A stretch of 64,000 bases of DNA from assembly GCF_963678635.1 (NCBI RefSeq), contig NC_087065.1:54898397-54962396 (forward strand), read 5' to 3'. Every line of letters begins with the position of its first letter. Position 1 is the first letter of the stretch. The notes beneath the pieces are model-generated. The model ran no database searches. It was given only the letters and a program-made list of their open reading frames with translations, and was not told the DNA's origin. Positions 1-11,000 of the stretch are shown in pieces. Both the position numbers and the translations under genes were made by a program. This stretch comes from Symsagittifera roscoffensis. Lineage: Eukaryota; Xenacoelomorpha; Acoela; Convolutidae.

Positions 1-436
1 TCTGATTTCAGAATGGTTGGCTATGTCAGGTTTTTCTGTTCTGCGTGGAAAACTTCTTTTGTGTCTGATCTAGTTTGGGAATGGCGTGGAGATTGTGCGT
101 GGAGGGGATGCCTGGTTACTCGGATCTGTACGTATACTTGAACATCGAGGTGGTCATTGGTCTAGTTCAATGAAGTCCTTTTCTGCGAAGTCAAGTCGTA
201 CTCTAAATCCTTTGAGTTGTGATTGTGAGTGGCATATCGATTGTGGTTGGTCATTCTCTCTCGAGTGTAGTGGGGTCGTTTTGTCTTTAGATGTTCGTCC
301 TTGGTGTTGTATTCTGATCTATGTATTGCATAATGTAATTTACATTTTATAAAACATTTATTAGTTTAATATTTTTTAATTATGATTTTAGTTAGTTGTT
401 TTCACAAAAGCTTTTTGTTTTAGTTCGGTTATTTTG

Positions 437-464
437 AAGAGTTACTCACACTTGAGTAGCTCTT
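437..464 (-). repeat. Hairpin in 3' region, copy A
   Basis: AAGAGTTACTCA and TGAGTAGCTCTT pair over 12 positions (one G-T wobble) around a 4-nt loop CACT. Copy B has the same stem at 58794-58821, with a different loop and the wobble pair at the same place. Conserved stem with a changed loop suggests RNA structure, which is inference. Confidence 0.6.
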
Positions 465-499
465 ATTAAAAATAGAGGTGTGGTCACAAAGCGTGGATG

Positions 500-580
500 T
501 AGCGCGGTGGGTTAGGCCGGCTATAGAGCATGCTCAGGACGTCCTTCCTGGTGGGTTAGGCCAGGAATGGGAGTATGATT
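500..580 (-). other. Conserved GC-rich palindromic block, copy A
   Basis: This is the counterpart of 58675-58760 in copy B. It carries two direct copies of GGTGGGTTAGGCC (as read on the plus strand) flanking two adjacent 10-bp palindromes, GAGCATGCTC and AGGACGTCCT. It is nearly unchanged between copies, although the surrounding noncoding sequence has diverged more. Confidence 0.6.
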
Positions 581-1331
581 TCATGCGGTTTTTGTGAGGG
601 GTCCTGTTATGTGACAACGTTTTATGTTGGGTTTGTTGTGGTTTTTCTTATGTCTTGTTGGTTATGTCCTTTTTCCAAAAAGTAAATTGTTCGTGGTATG
701 GGTTTGTCTTTCGACTTTTTTGTGTTTTATTATTTCTTTCTTAGACTTTATAATAGTCTTCAAAAGAATAAATTATCCAGTTTTAAACTGGGTTAATCCG
801 GTTTGGGTACCGTTGGTTTCCTTTTCTTAGTCATGCTGTTATTCTATGATTTGTGGTATTTAGTAAGCTGCGTTGGTTAGTTTTGTTTAGTATATGATTC
901 CTTTCCAACCGGGTTAAAGGAAAGTTTGAAACATGTTATTATATGTTAGAGTTGTTGAGTGTGAAAACTTGAAACTGAAATTCATTATTTTTAAACAATT
1001 CTTCGTGGGCGAGCTGTGCGAGTGTGGATAGAATTTCTGTGCGAATGAATGAAAATATCAAAAGGTTAGTACTGCAATTGCATTTTATTAATTTACTGCA
1101 TAGAATTTGGAAATTTACTGCTAGTTATGGGGGAATTTTAAGTTACAAATTTTCATTATAATTAGATTTACTGCTTGTGGGGAAAATTTTAGAAATGAAT
1201 TTACTGCATTGGTATTAAATTTATAAATTTATAAGTGTAAGAGATTAATAGAATTGTTGAAGTCTGTTTGATGAAATTTGCGATCTTTATTTGTTTTTTT
1301 GTGGTTTTTGTAGGTGATCGTCGGATGAAGG

Positions 1332-1418
1332 CTAAAAATCTAAGGAAAACATGGATAAAGTATGGTGAGTTTTTTAATATTTCAATTAGTTAGTAATATT
1401 CATTTAATTCATACTTAC
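1332..1418 (-). other. Candidate 87-nt intron at end of last ORF, copy A
   Basis: On the minus strand it begins GTAAGTATG directly after ACAG and ends TTTTTAG before CCTTCATCCG. Copy B has a candidate intron of the same length and borders at 57843-57929. In copy A a one-base difference (five rather than six T) puts the reading frame across the donor, so the TAA stop lies inside GTAAGT. If this intron were removed, the frame would continue about 30 codons into the next exon. Splicing is inferred from consensus sites only. Confidence 0.5.
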
Positions 1419-3256
1419 CTGTTAGTCGTCGGGGAAAAACCGTGGGGGAAGATGTCGTGGATGAGATCGGAATTTGTTAGTAGTTTAGCTAAGATGCGGA
1501 TGATATTTTTAGTCTGAAGCAGTGGCCAAAGCAATTGAAGTGCCTTAATAGTGGTTAGTTCTTCAGTGCCAACTGCAAACTCATAAGGTGTGTTTTGGAT
1601 TAGATTATATAATTTGTGATTGAATTTAGTGTTGTGGATGAATTCTAAAATTGGGATTTCTATAGGTTGTACAAACTCGTGCGGGATAAGGAAGGGTCGG
1701 GATTCTTCGGCGTTGAAGGTCTTGGTGATGGGACAGAAGATGTACATTTGGGTTATGGGGTCATAATTACGAAGAATACCATGAAGGTTAGTATCTTTAA
1801 TGCAATATGTGAAATTTAGGAAAAATGGTGAAGTGTATTTGGAATTAATGAATTGAAAACGATGGTGTGGTTGTCTAGAGGGTGTGTGTAGGTCAAAGTG
1901 ATTTTGGATGAAGCGATAATAACTATATGTGTGGGTTTGTTTAGTGCGCAACATAATATCGTGTGAGCAGTGTAAATCTCTTTCGTGTGGTGCAAGGAAA
2001 TGAAAGGTTAGTGAAAATATTTGGAAGCGTTCTTTAAAACTTTCGTATGCTTGTGTGTCTGTTAGTGCTTCTGAAATAATGTGATCAAACTTTCGGTCGA
2101 AGATGTTTAGTGTGAATATATATGGTGTCTTGATGAAAAATTTCTCGGTAATTTGTGGATTAGCGAAGCGATCGTCGTCTAAGAATTGATCTTGGTTAGC
2201 TCTGATGATGTTGTGATCATAGTATTCGAGTGTATATTCGTTAGCTCTAGGTGCAGTGTGTGTTTTTAGTGATTTTTTATATCCAACGTAAGTAAATTGT
2301 CTAGCGGTTAGTGGTGTAGTGAGTCGATATAGCATGTCCGTATTTCGCTCTATATCGATGTGAGTGTTAGATAAAGGTAAGCAAAGAGGGTTAGTAAAAT
2401 GATAATATGAGGTCCAAGAGAGAGTGGGCATTAAAACGTATTCATCTACAAAGTTGCGTGTTTCGTTAGTGTCGTGGGGGGTGTTTAAGGTGTATTGTGG
2501 GAATGAGGGTAAGGTGATGGCTAAAAATTCTTTTGTGTTAGTATGCTTGGGGTGGTTGATGTATTCACGGGCTGTTCCTGGTTTTGCTGGGAAAGGATGG
2601 TTGGGGAACTTTCTTTTAAAAGTGCGGTAAGCTCTATTAGTGTTGAGTTGCGGTAAGCTCTATTAGAGGTCTATTAGTGAAGATTCAGTTGATGTGGATG
2701 ATGGTGCTAATGATTCAGTATAATTTGAAGAGGGTGTAGGGGTAGGGGGGTTGGATGAATTTATTGTGGAGGAGATTTGGTTTATGGTTGGGGTATTAAG
2801 GTGGTAGGGTTGTTGTTGAAGGGTAATAAAATTATCTAGCTCTGGGGAGATTCGGGGGGTGTCTGGAGAATGAGATGATTGGTCAGAATGGTATGAGGAG
2901 TAGGTTGGGGTAACTTGGGAAGCATAAGAGGGTGTGGGAGTGATTGGGTCAGGGTTATTGGATAATATGGGTTGAAAAGGGGGTTGAGAAAAATTAGAAG
3001 AGTTATGAAAATTATTGGATGGGGATGGTTCTGAGTCGGCAAATTCATCGGGGGTTTCAATATTCGGGTTATTGAGTTGTGAGATGGAATATAAAACTGA
3101 GATGTGTGAATTAGTGTCGGAATTCATGCCTGATGTTACATTACTAGATGGAAAATCGGGTGGCGGAAAAGCAAAAAGTGGTATTATTGGGATTGGAGAG
3201 GTAAGATTGGTTGGGTGGGAATTTGATCGGTGTAGTGATCCAAGTTGGCGGCTCAT
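1415..3256 (-). pseudogene. Last ORF of giant element, copy A (broken)
   Basis: This is the homologue of the 603-aa ORF of copy B (56028-57839). The start codon overlaps the envelope stop as ATGA (start at 3256, envelope stop ending at 3253). The first 197 codons are Ser/Pro/Asn-rich. A 30-bp insertion relative to copy B, largely a duplication of adjacent sequence containing GCTCTATTAG, then introduces TAA and TAG at 2660-2665. The frame is otherwise kept and runs open to 1415, encoding the globular C-terminal half. The last residues differ from copy B because of a T5/T6 length difference. I do not recognise the protein family. As it stands copy A could make only the N-terminal piece. Confidence 0.8.
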
Positions 3257-5871
3257 CGTGGGCTAAAAAAATGATTATTTTGAGACTGAAAAGCGGTGGT
3301 ATGGGGTTGTTCAATAATTTGTTCATAAGTATTATGATCTTGTGACTGGTGTGTCATTATATGTTGGATGGGACTTTGTGATGTGGTGAGTCGAAAATTT
3401 GGATTATGTGTGATGGCTAAATTTCGAAAATTTCGTGGGACTAGGGATAGTGGATGGTTATTTGGTAGGGCTGGTAATTGTGGTGCCGTTGGCGTTATGT
3501 CTACATTGTTATGTTCTTCGTCGTATGTATTTTGTCGTGTTGCTATTTTTGTGTTATATTCTTTTATTTGTGCGTCTAAAAGAATTTTGTTTATAGATGT
3601 AGAAAAGATTCCAAAAAATCCTGCAAAGAGTATGCGTGCTACGCTTGCTTGTCTGTTTACTTGTGTGTGTATAGCACATGTGTTGTAGATTCCTTTTAAA
3701 AGTGAGAAAAGAAATCCAATAAAGTTAAACATTGCGTATAAAATAGTCAATTTTTCTAAGATGTAGTAGGGCCATCCTAGAAAATCGAGGATCTCATTTT
3801 TGAGTGTAACAAAGCTAAAAATGTTAATTGGTGATATATCTTGGGGACGGTATTTTTCACCGTTTAGATATATATAATCTTTAATGTCTTTAAAATATCC
3901 GCTATAGTCTTGCGTGTAGATATCGGCAAATCCTGCGGTTTCTGCAAGTTTGCGTAAATTTTGGTCTATTGATTGTCTTTGTATAGTGTCCATTTGTGTT
4001 AATAATTCTTGGAATTGTTGTGTTCTAATGTGATGTTGAATATCTGATTTTGAATAGATTCCTATTGATTGTAAGTCTATATTTGGGTTTCGAGCAATAG
4101 CGCGAATGCTTTCTGGTGAAAATTTTTTGAGTGATTGCATTAATGTGGGATATGGAGTGAGAAGATAATATTTATTTTCATCAGGGTTTAGTTGTACTAC
4201 ATTGTGGCTGTTTTCCGATCCACATGGGACTGCGGTATCCCAGAAATAGGTTCTTCGTGAAAGTGTATCCACGAAATGTACTTTATTCTTATAAAAGATA
4301 GGGATTCTTTTATAACATCGTTTATCTTCAAAAACGTATAGTGGTGATACTTTTTTAGTACAAGTATAAAACCATAAGATGTTTCCTTCATAGTCTAAAA
4401 AATTTGATCTATTTCCAGATAATAAGTATCCTGCATAGGGTATTTTTAATACTGCTAGTGCAAGTGATTGTAATATTTGTGTTCGTTCTAATTCGCATAG
4501 TTGGTGTAGTGTTTCTAATTCGGAGAGTGACATTTCTTGAAAAATTCGGCTAATTGTATAATCTAGTTTCATATCTAAATGAATATCATAGTGGATATTA
4601 CCGAAATATGTAGTATTCATTAGTGATAATTCTTGTAAGCGTGTGCTTCTGGTGTCATGGGGTTTTAGATGTCCACCAGGTTGTCCGTTGCTTTTTTCAA
4701 AATTAACTGGTATATAGGATGTTCCTTCGTTTGGAGGATGACCTGTGGCATATGGGTCGATTTTTACTTTTCCAGTGGTCATGTCGAATCCTTTTTCGTA
4801 TTCAACTAATATTTCAGAGTATTGTGTTCTGTGAAGTGGATTCCTGTATTTACATGCAAGTTCTGTTTCTTGATATATTTGAAAACGTGTCAATTTATTT
4901 TCTATATTGTCTATGTTTCTAAAATTAGAACTTAGTTTTCGTGATGGATGGACTTGTTCATATGGAATTGATTGTATAAAATATTTTTCGTGAAATTTTA
5001 TCATACGAGCGTGTATTTTTGCTACTTGAAATGTTGTACATGTATCTTCGGGGAACCAAACAATTGTTGCTTGTGTTCTCGTTGTAGGGTCGCAATAACC
5101 TTGATCATTTTTACAAGGTAATCGGATTCCTTGATAGATCATTGTATTATCTGATAAATCTCGTGTTAGTTGTATTTTTTCGAGTTGTATTTTCCAATCA
5201 AAAAACATTATTTCTTGGTATTCTTTATTTTTTGTGTCTGCTTTGCAGTTTGATGGGTCATTTATACCAATGTGTGGTATCCAATTTTTATCGTGTAGGT
5301 CATAGGTTAATCGTCCGTGTGCGCCGTTATACGGGTATTTTTCGTCTAGTTTTATATGTCCTTGGTGTCTTTCAAGTTGTGATTGATGTACAGAGTCTGG
5401 AAAAACTTGAAAATTAACTAACTTTCTTTGGGAGTTTTTATTTCGTGTGATGTTGAGTCTAAGTAATTCATTTTTACAATCGTCGGGGTTGAGATGTAAA
5501 AGACGTTCTATATTACTTTGATAGAATGATTCATGGTCAAGTCGGTTTTTGTTTCCGTTCGAGACTTGTGAACAATGTACTTTCTTTTCGGAAAATGTTG
5601 CTGTGAATTTATAACCTGTAACTGTTGTTGCTCGGGCTTTTGAATAGAGTGTTGCTATTACATCTGTGGTTTCTATAGCTTGTGGTTCTGTTTCACATTG
5701 TGATACTTGATTTATTGCATATTTATGTAGTGTTTTTTGTTCATTTTCTTCACAATCGTAATGTGTTACTAATAAATCTTGTGGTCCTGTACGAGGGGAA
5801 GGGTTTATGTTTTGATTTGAGATTACTAGAAAAAGGAGTTGGAGAAAAATTAATAATTTTAGAATATACAT
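3253..5871 (-). CDS. env: Envelope-like glycoprotein, copy A (872 aa)
   Basis: The frame is full length, 872 codons, the same length as copy B (53413-56031). It has a hydrophobic N-terminal signal peptide (about residues 1-18), a Cys-rich ectodomain, a hydrophobic segment near residues 708-729, a second near 744-757, and a hydrophilic Pro/Gln/His-rich tail. The start of the mature protein carries a YDC motif followed by spaced cysteines. That pattern resembles the gB-like (class III) glycoproteins of chuviruses and of some invertebrate LTR elements. This assignment is from pattern memory and is moderate. It would mediate membrane fusion and entry of particles. Its start overlaps the end of the AUG-less ORF and its stop overlaps the next ORF (ATGA). 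No break is visible. Confidence 0.75.
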   Translation of the reverse strand: MYILKLLIFLQLLFLVISNQNINPSPRTGPQDLLVTHYDCEENEQKTLHKYAINQVSQCETEPQAIETTDVIATLYSKARATTVTGYKFTATFSEKKVHCSQVSNGNKNRLDHESFYQSNIERLLHLNPDDCKNELLRLNITRNKNSQRKLVNFQVFPDSVHQSQLERHQGHIKLDEKYPYNGAHGRLTYDLHDKNWIPHIGINDPSNCKADTKNKEYQEIMFFDWKIQLEKIQLTRDLSDNTMIYQGIRLPCKNDQGYCDPTTRTQATIVWFPEDTCTTFQVAKIHARMIKFHEKYFIQSIPYEQVHPSRKLSSNFRNIDNIENKLTRFQIYQETELACKYRNPLHRTQYSEILVEYEKGFDMTTGKVKIDPYATGHPPNEGTSYIPVNFEKSNGQPGGHLKPHDTRSTRLQELSLMNTTYFGNIHYDIHLDMKLDYTISRIFQEMSLSELETLHQLCELERTQILQSLALAVLKIPYAGYLLSGNRSNFLDYEGNILWFYTCTKKVSPLYVFEDKRCYKRIPIFYKNKVHFVDTLSRRTYFWDTAVPCGSENSHNVVQLNPDENKYYLLTPYPTLMQSLKKFSPESIRAIARNPNIDLQSIGIYSKSDIQHHIRTQQFQELLTQMDTIQRQSIDQNLRKLAETAGFADIYTQDYSGYFKDIKDYIYLNGEKYRPQDISPINIFSFVTLKNEILDFLGWPYYILEKLTILYAMFNFIGFLFSLLKGIYNTCAIHTQVNRQASVARILFAGFFGIFSTSINKILLDAQIKEYNTKIATRQNTYDEEHNNVDITPTAPQLPALPNNHPLSLVPRNFRNLAITHNPNFRLTTSQSPIQHIMTHQSQDHNTYEQIIEQPHTTAFQSQNNHFFSPR

Positions 5872-6995
5872 GTGTATGATAATCCTGAGTATGGATTATA
5901 AAATGTAATGTAGCCAATTGTGTTTTTGGTATATCTGTCGTATTTGTATATTACTTCAGTAGTTATAAACGGTGGTGGTAGTGATTGAGCTGTTATGTTA
6001 GGTGGATTTAATGGGTAGGGATGTTGGGTAATATTATTTAACTTAACTGTGATTTCAAACTTTAATTGTAAACTGTTTTGTTGGAGTATTTGAATATTGT
6101 GATCACGGATATCGTTGTGAATATCTTGGCGATATTGTAATCTATTAAGTGCCCAGTTATGAAGGCGGTTACTTTCTTGATGTTGTCCAAATAGTGGTGG
6201 AGGTGCTGTAAATGTATTCCAATCTAGTCTTAAAGGAATATTTATTGATGATTGTTCTCGATATCTGGCGTCGAGATTATTTGGAAAATTTAAGTTAAAA
6301 GGTGGTGGTGAAATCTGGCTTATTGATGGTGTTGATGGTAGTGATAATGTTTCTGGTAGTGATGAGGATGTTGTTGTATCCGTAGAAATATCTATTGGAT
6401 TATTGACTAAATTTAATTCACCTTGTGGAAATGAATGTGTTGTCCAATATGGTAGTCGTGATGCCTGGTTTGGGGGGTTAAAGGGATTTTCACGTATTTG
6501 TTCAGATGTTGGTGTTGAACCTAAGTAATCTGATGGTAGGCTTGAGGTGCTACGTTGTGAAAGAAGCGTAGGGGTTTCTGGTAATATACCAATGGGGTTT
6601 TCTGGAGTGTTTTGTGATGGGGATTGAGGTATATCAAAATGAACTCGTGGAGTTTGAAAATTTCTGTTTCGTCGAGGATGTATAATTTGTCTATTTATTT
6701 CGACTGTATTTTGGTTTTGACTAGGATTTCTTATTCTACTTAGTTCTTGTGGTAGTGTTGGGTATAGGTTATATGTTGGTTCGCTTAGAGGTGCTTGTCG
6801 TTGAACTGGTTCTAGTGGTTCTGATAAACGAGCATGTCGTTCTTCAAAAGTGTATGGATTGTCTTGAAAAGAAGTTCGTGTAGATGTTTGAGGATTTTGA
6901 GTAGTTGAAGGTGGTGTTTGGTTATCTTGGGATGATGTCGGTGAAGACTGATTCTGTGACTGTTGGGTAGCAATTTTTGATGGATTTTTGAATTG
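5859..6995 (-). CDS. AUG-less conserved ORF, copy A (378 codons)
   Basis: Read on the minus strand, the frame is open from just after a TAA (6996-6998) to TAA at 5859-5861 and contains no ATG codon at all. The same is true of copy B (52295-53425). The copies differ mostly at third positions and by codon-sized indels, for example one ACA more in an ACA run. That argues the frame is translated. The N-terminal two thirds are rich in Ser, Thr, Pro and Gln. The last 120 residues look globular, with a Trp-containing segment. The stop lies 10 bases inside the envelope gene. A spliced or non-AUG start is needed. The function is unknown. Confidence 0.7.
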   Translation of the reverse strand, partial: QFKNPSKIATQQSQNQSSPTSSQDNQTPPSTTQNPQTSTRTSFQDNPYTFEERHARLSEPLEPVQRQAPLSEPTYNLYPTLPQELSRIRNPSQNQNTVEINRQIIHPRRNRNFQTPRVHFDIPQSPSQNTPENPIGILPETPTLLSQRSTSSLPSDYLGSTPTSEQIRENPFNPPNQASRLPYWTTHSFPQGELNLVNNPIDISTDTTTSSSLPETLSLPSTPSISQISPPPFNLNFPNNLDARYREQSSINIPLRLDWNTFTAPPPLFGQHQESNRLHNWALNRLQYRQDIHNDIRDHNIQILQQNSLQLKFEITVKLNNITQHPYPLNPPNITAQSLPPPFITTEVIYKYDRYTKNTIGYITFYNPYSGLSYTCIF

Positions 6996-7000
6996 TTACT

Positions 7001-7189
7001 TTAGTGGGAAGGTTTATGTTTATTATAGTATTCTTCCAAAAAAAGAATTAGAAGGATTGTTGCTAGGGCAAATGTGAAGATTGCTTTCTTTATACATTTA
7101 CATATTGTCAAAATGAGGGATGATAAAAATGTTATGAAAATTACAAACAATAAAAAAATATCGGTTCTACTGAAAATTGTTCGTATCAT
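7001..7189 (-). CDS. Small membrane protein, 62 aa, copy A
   Basis: A 62-codon ORF whose ATG overlaps the stop of the preceding 76-aa ORF as ATGA. One long hydrophobic stretch covers about residues 8-30, followed by a Cys/Lys-rich turn (residues 31-37) and a second hydrophobic stretch, so a two-pass hairpin is possible. It is nearly identical to the copy B protein (52098-52286) and the overlap is preserved. It is too small for a domain assignment. A viroporin-like or particle-assembly role is speculation. Confidence 0.55.
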   Translation of the reverse strand: MIRTIFSRTDIFLLFVIFITFLSSLILTICKCIKKAIFTFALATILLILFLEEYYNKHKPSH

Positions 7190-7416
7190 TTAGACAAGTT
7201 ATATGAATCGTACCTGTGGATATAATCAAGGGTTTTGGAAAGTTGGAGGAATAGTTCGAGTAGAGTGTAGAAAATTAAAAAAATGTTACAAAAAATGATT
7301 AGGATTATTAGAAAAGATTCAAGTATATCAAAAAGAAATATTATAAAGGTTTCAAGTATTGTAAAAAAATGTTTAAGATTTATGAGTATTTGAGTAACTG
7401 ATTGAGAGAAGAGCAT
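7186..7416 (-). CDS. Small membrane protein, 76 aa, copy A
   Basis: A 76-codon ATG ORF dominated by Phe, Ile and Leu, with predicted membrane-spanning stretches in residues 8-56 and a polar C-terminal end. It differs from copy B (51871-52101) at about ten residues, nearly all conservative, with the same start, stop and ATGA junction to the next ORF. It lies downstream of pol after a 600-nt spacer. No family is recognised. Confidence 0.55.
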   Translation of the reverse strand: MLFSQSVTQILINLKHFFTILETFIIFLFDILESFLIILIIFCNIFLIFYTLLELFLQLSKTLDYIHRYDSYNLSK

Positions 7417-8014
7417 TTAAGAAATGATCTCTTGGTCGAATATTTTTTGCTGTTTGAGGCGATTTTCTAGTGTGGTCGGATTATTTATTAGTTTTTTGAC
7501 AAGTGGGTCGAGTTTTGTAAAAAATTGTTGGGGGCAATTTTCATGGTGACTGGGAGGTCGTCTTTTTCTTTATTTTTGTTTGTCAAATGATCCGGGGTAT
7601 GGTGAGATTTTTATACTTTAGGCTAATTAAAATGTTCATTTTGTTACTTTAGGCTAAGTTAACAAATTTGCTTTGGGGGTATTCGTGGTCTGAGTTGGGG
7701 AAATATTGTTGATCTTTGGGTTATTAGATAAGGGAGGGGTACGGTATTATGGTGATATTTATTTTAGTTGTCAAGTTGGAGTGGTTTGCTTATTTTTGAC
7801 CTGGAGGTCGTAAAGTTATAGTTATAGATGTGCCTGGAGTTCTATATGATTCGTCTAATTGGTCTTAGTTTGAGTTAGAGAAAGTGACGGATTGGATGAA
7901 TCCTATTGGTCTATTTTGAACTAGAATTATTACATACTTGTCAGCATGTTATTTTGAATAATGTAAATGAAAAATGTTTCGAAGGTTTCAAGATAGTGAA
8001 GTATAATGTTAAAA
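7417..8014 (-). other. Spacer between pol and small ORFs, copy A
   Basis: This is about 600 bp without a convincing ORF, corresponding to 51288-51870 in copy B. A motif related to TTAGCCTAAAGTA occurs twice (about 7610-7665, read on the minus strand). It may contain signals for expressing the downstream ORFs, but I see no decisive site. Confidence 0.5.
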
Positions 8015-11000
8015 TTACTTTTGAAATTCCACTTTCTTTAAAATTTTAGATTGGGGGATGAATATTTTATAGTTTTTACGTGGTTGATTTCGGAGTCTTG
8101 TTGTTTTTCTATTTTCTGATTTGTCGATTTGTTCTTGGGGTATTATTTGTTCGGTCATTTTTCTATTTTTTCTTTGTTTTGGGGATTCTTTATGGTTTTG
8201 TGTATTGTTTTTGGTGGCGATTGGTTTTGTGTTTTGATTTTCGGTGGGGTTATCATTTTGTTCTGTGTTTTTCAGATGTGGTTCATTTTGAATGATTTTT
8301 AATCCTGTGAAAGAATATAATTGAGTTAATTCGCGGAGTGCGTATTCTTTTGGGTAATAAGGTAATAGGTTGTTTCGATGTTGAACAATTTCTTTTTTGT
8401 TTGAGTCGGTAATTTTATATGTGACATCAGTGGGTTTTGCAATTATTTGGTATGGTCCTTTTCGAAGGGGTTGTAATTTTTTAGAAATTCCTTTTTGAGT
8501 ATTAAAATTAGGTATTAAAACAAATGTTCCAATTTTTAATTCGGAGGCTGGTGTAAAACGTGAATTGATTTGTTCATTAATGTTTTGTCTTTGTAATAAC
8601 TTTTTTGTTATTTTTTGATAAATTTCATTGTGTTTTTTATCTCTATTTAGAATCCATTCGGTGTGTGTACCGGAGGCTAGTTTAAGAATTTGTGGGTGAT
8701 GAAAATGATCTTCATCGTGTGTATGTAAAGGTAGGTTATAACAAATTGAGTCTTTATTTGGTTGACAATAACCTTGTGCGTTTTTATGAGAATTTGCTGT
8801 AAACATTATTGGTTTGCGTGGTTTTTGGTTAAAAACCATTTCGTATGGTGACATTCCTAAAGTTGTCGTAATTTGTGAATTATACGCTAAGGGAAATAAT
8901 TTTACATCTGCTGACCATTCGGTATATTTTGTATCATTTCCGTTGATGATACATCTAAGATATTCTTGTAATGAACGGTTCATACCTTCGACTAAGCCGT
9001 TTGTCCAAGGTGCATGAGATGTACGTGGTTTGTGTTTAATGTTATATAAATGACATAGTGTGATAATTTCATTATTTATGAATTCTGTACCGTTGTCTGT
9101 AACTAAAATTTCTGGTAGTCCGAATTTTGCTATCCAGTGTTCATAGAGTGTTGTGTAAGCGTAATAAGCGTTACAATGTGGTACTGGGTTAAGTGCTACA
9201 TAATGTGTAAATGCGTCAAAAATTACCATAATGTAGGAGTTTCCTTCTGATGAGGGTGAAATTGGTCCTTTGGTATCAAATGAGATACGATGGTTAAAGT
9301 ACAAGCTTTGTCCTTTAAAATCTTGTTTTTGTGCTATTTGTTTTTGATTTGGGTAAGGTTTATTTAGTTGACATACTATACAGTCATTGCATAGTACTTT
9401 TATCCAAATTGGTGCATTTGGGAAGTAAAAATTTTGTATAAAATTTGAATATGTTTTTTCTGATCCAGAGTGTCCTTTAATATTTTGTGTATGTGAAATA
9501 TTAAAAGCTATAAGAATCATACTTGAAGGGAGACATGGAACTGTAGATTCATTCAGGTTATACTCTAAAAGGTCTGTATTTTCGTTAATTGTTGTGTTGT
9601 TAAATTTGCGAAAGTATCGGAGGAGTGTTTTGTTTCCTAGAATGGTTGAATCTGCTTTGATAGGTTTAGTTTTATATTTGTGCCATGATTTCAGTTGTCG
9701 AATTACTGGGTCAAGGTTTTGATATTGTTTCAGTGTTGAAATTGTAATTGTTTCTGTTGGGGGGAGAAAAATATTTTCAATTTCGAATTTAGATAAGGGT
9801 ATTGTATCAAGTGGGTCGTGAAGGTCAAAAACTTGATTTATTGTGTATTTTGAATCATTTGTTTGTGGTCCTGATAAATTTATTTTATCAGTTAAATCTT
9901 CTTTTTCAATTAGTGGAAAATGGTCTTTCTTAGGCGGATGTTGTTTTGTTCGTTTTTGTTGGGTGTTATTTTTTATCCATTGAGAATATGGGATTGGTTT
10001 GAAAGTTGATGTTCCAAGTAGATCAACTTCATAATGATTATTTTGACAATCTAAATAAAGTGGGAAATGTTGTAAATTATTTATTTGTGATTATTCAATA
10101 TCAGTTTTTACTGCATATTTGCATTCCAATCGGGGTGATGTTTCGTTTTCTGCAAGGTAGAATTTTATGTTTTTGGGTATTTCAACTGTTGTTTTTCGTG
10201 TAAGTAATTCAGGTGGTGTATTTCGACTTAAGGTGTCTGGTAATGCAAGATTTTTTCCTGCAGTCCAAACTATATGTAAGTTTGGAAATTTCATTAGAAT
10301 TAGTTGAAATCTGTAAACTCGGTGGTTTGGGTTAGATTTTTGTGTAAAGAGAAAGATGATTGGTTTATGGTCTGTGAATAGAACTGTTGGATGTTTTGAT
10401 CCAAGTATCAGAAATTCATATTCTGTCAGTGTATATATTATGGCTGTACATTCTCTCATTAGAGTTGAGAGTCGTAGCTCTGCTTGAGTGAATAATCGAG
10501 AATTTGCTGATATGAGGTTCATTTTATTTGTACCATTATGTGATTGTAATAGTGCTGCACCGATGCCAAAGTTCGAAGCATCGCACATTGCATAAAATGG
10601 TTGATTTGAATCTGGAATTGTGTTTGAAATTTGTTCAGTTAAAAGTTTCTTTACTTCTTCAAATCGTGTTTGATGTTCTGTGTTCCATTCAAAATTATTT
10701 TGTTGTCTAAGGATGTTATAAACTGGTCGTAGATATAATTGCATTTTATAAACATATTTACTTAAAAAGTTTAACATTCCAAGAAATTCTTGGATTTTCT
10801 TTTTATTTGTTGGTGGTTGAAGTTTTTGAATAGCGTCAATGCGTGATTTCAATGGAGTGATTGTTTTTCTTTCTATATGTCCTAAGAATTTAACTCTTGT
10901 CAAAAAGAAGTGTGATTTATCGGGGGCGGCCTTCAGATTTTCGTTCTGAAGTATTTGGTGATATTTTTCTAAAACATTGAACATCTCGTCTTTTGTTTGT

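Larger units (their letters stand above)
1..1414 (-). other. 3' noncoding region of copy A
   Basis: This is the counterpart of 57840-59250 in copy B. It holds a candidate 87-nt intron (1332-1418 on the minus strand), an AT-rich stretch, a conserved GC-rich palindromic block (about 500-580) and a 12-bp hairpin (437-464). No sense-strand ORF with a start is convincing. An antisense frame of 88 codons (86-352, plus strand) is open in both copies but starts with GTG. Confidence 0.8.

Noticed and set aside
86-352. Plus-strand 88-codon frame at the left end
   Set aside because: It is antisense to copy A, starts with GTG and has no recognisable features. It is kept only as a low-interest finding through its copy B counterpart.
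2836-3060. 74-aa overlapping frames in the start of the last ORF (also 56224-56448)
   Set aside because: They lie in the Ser/Pro-rich region in another frame and stay open because both copies are nearly identical. Composition is biased and no start context stands out.
3144-3326. 60-aa frame across the env/last-ORF junction (also 55946-56140)
   Set aside because: Overprints two well-supported genes; probably a shadow.
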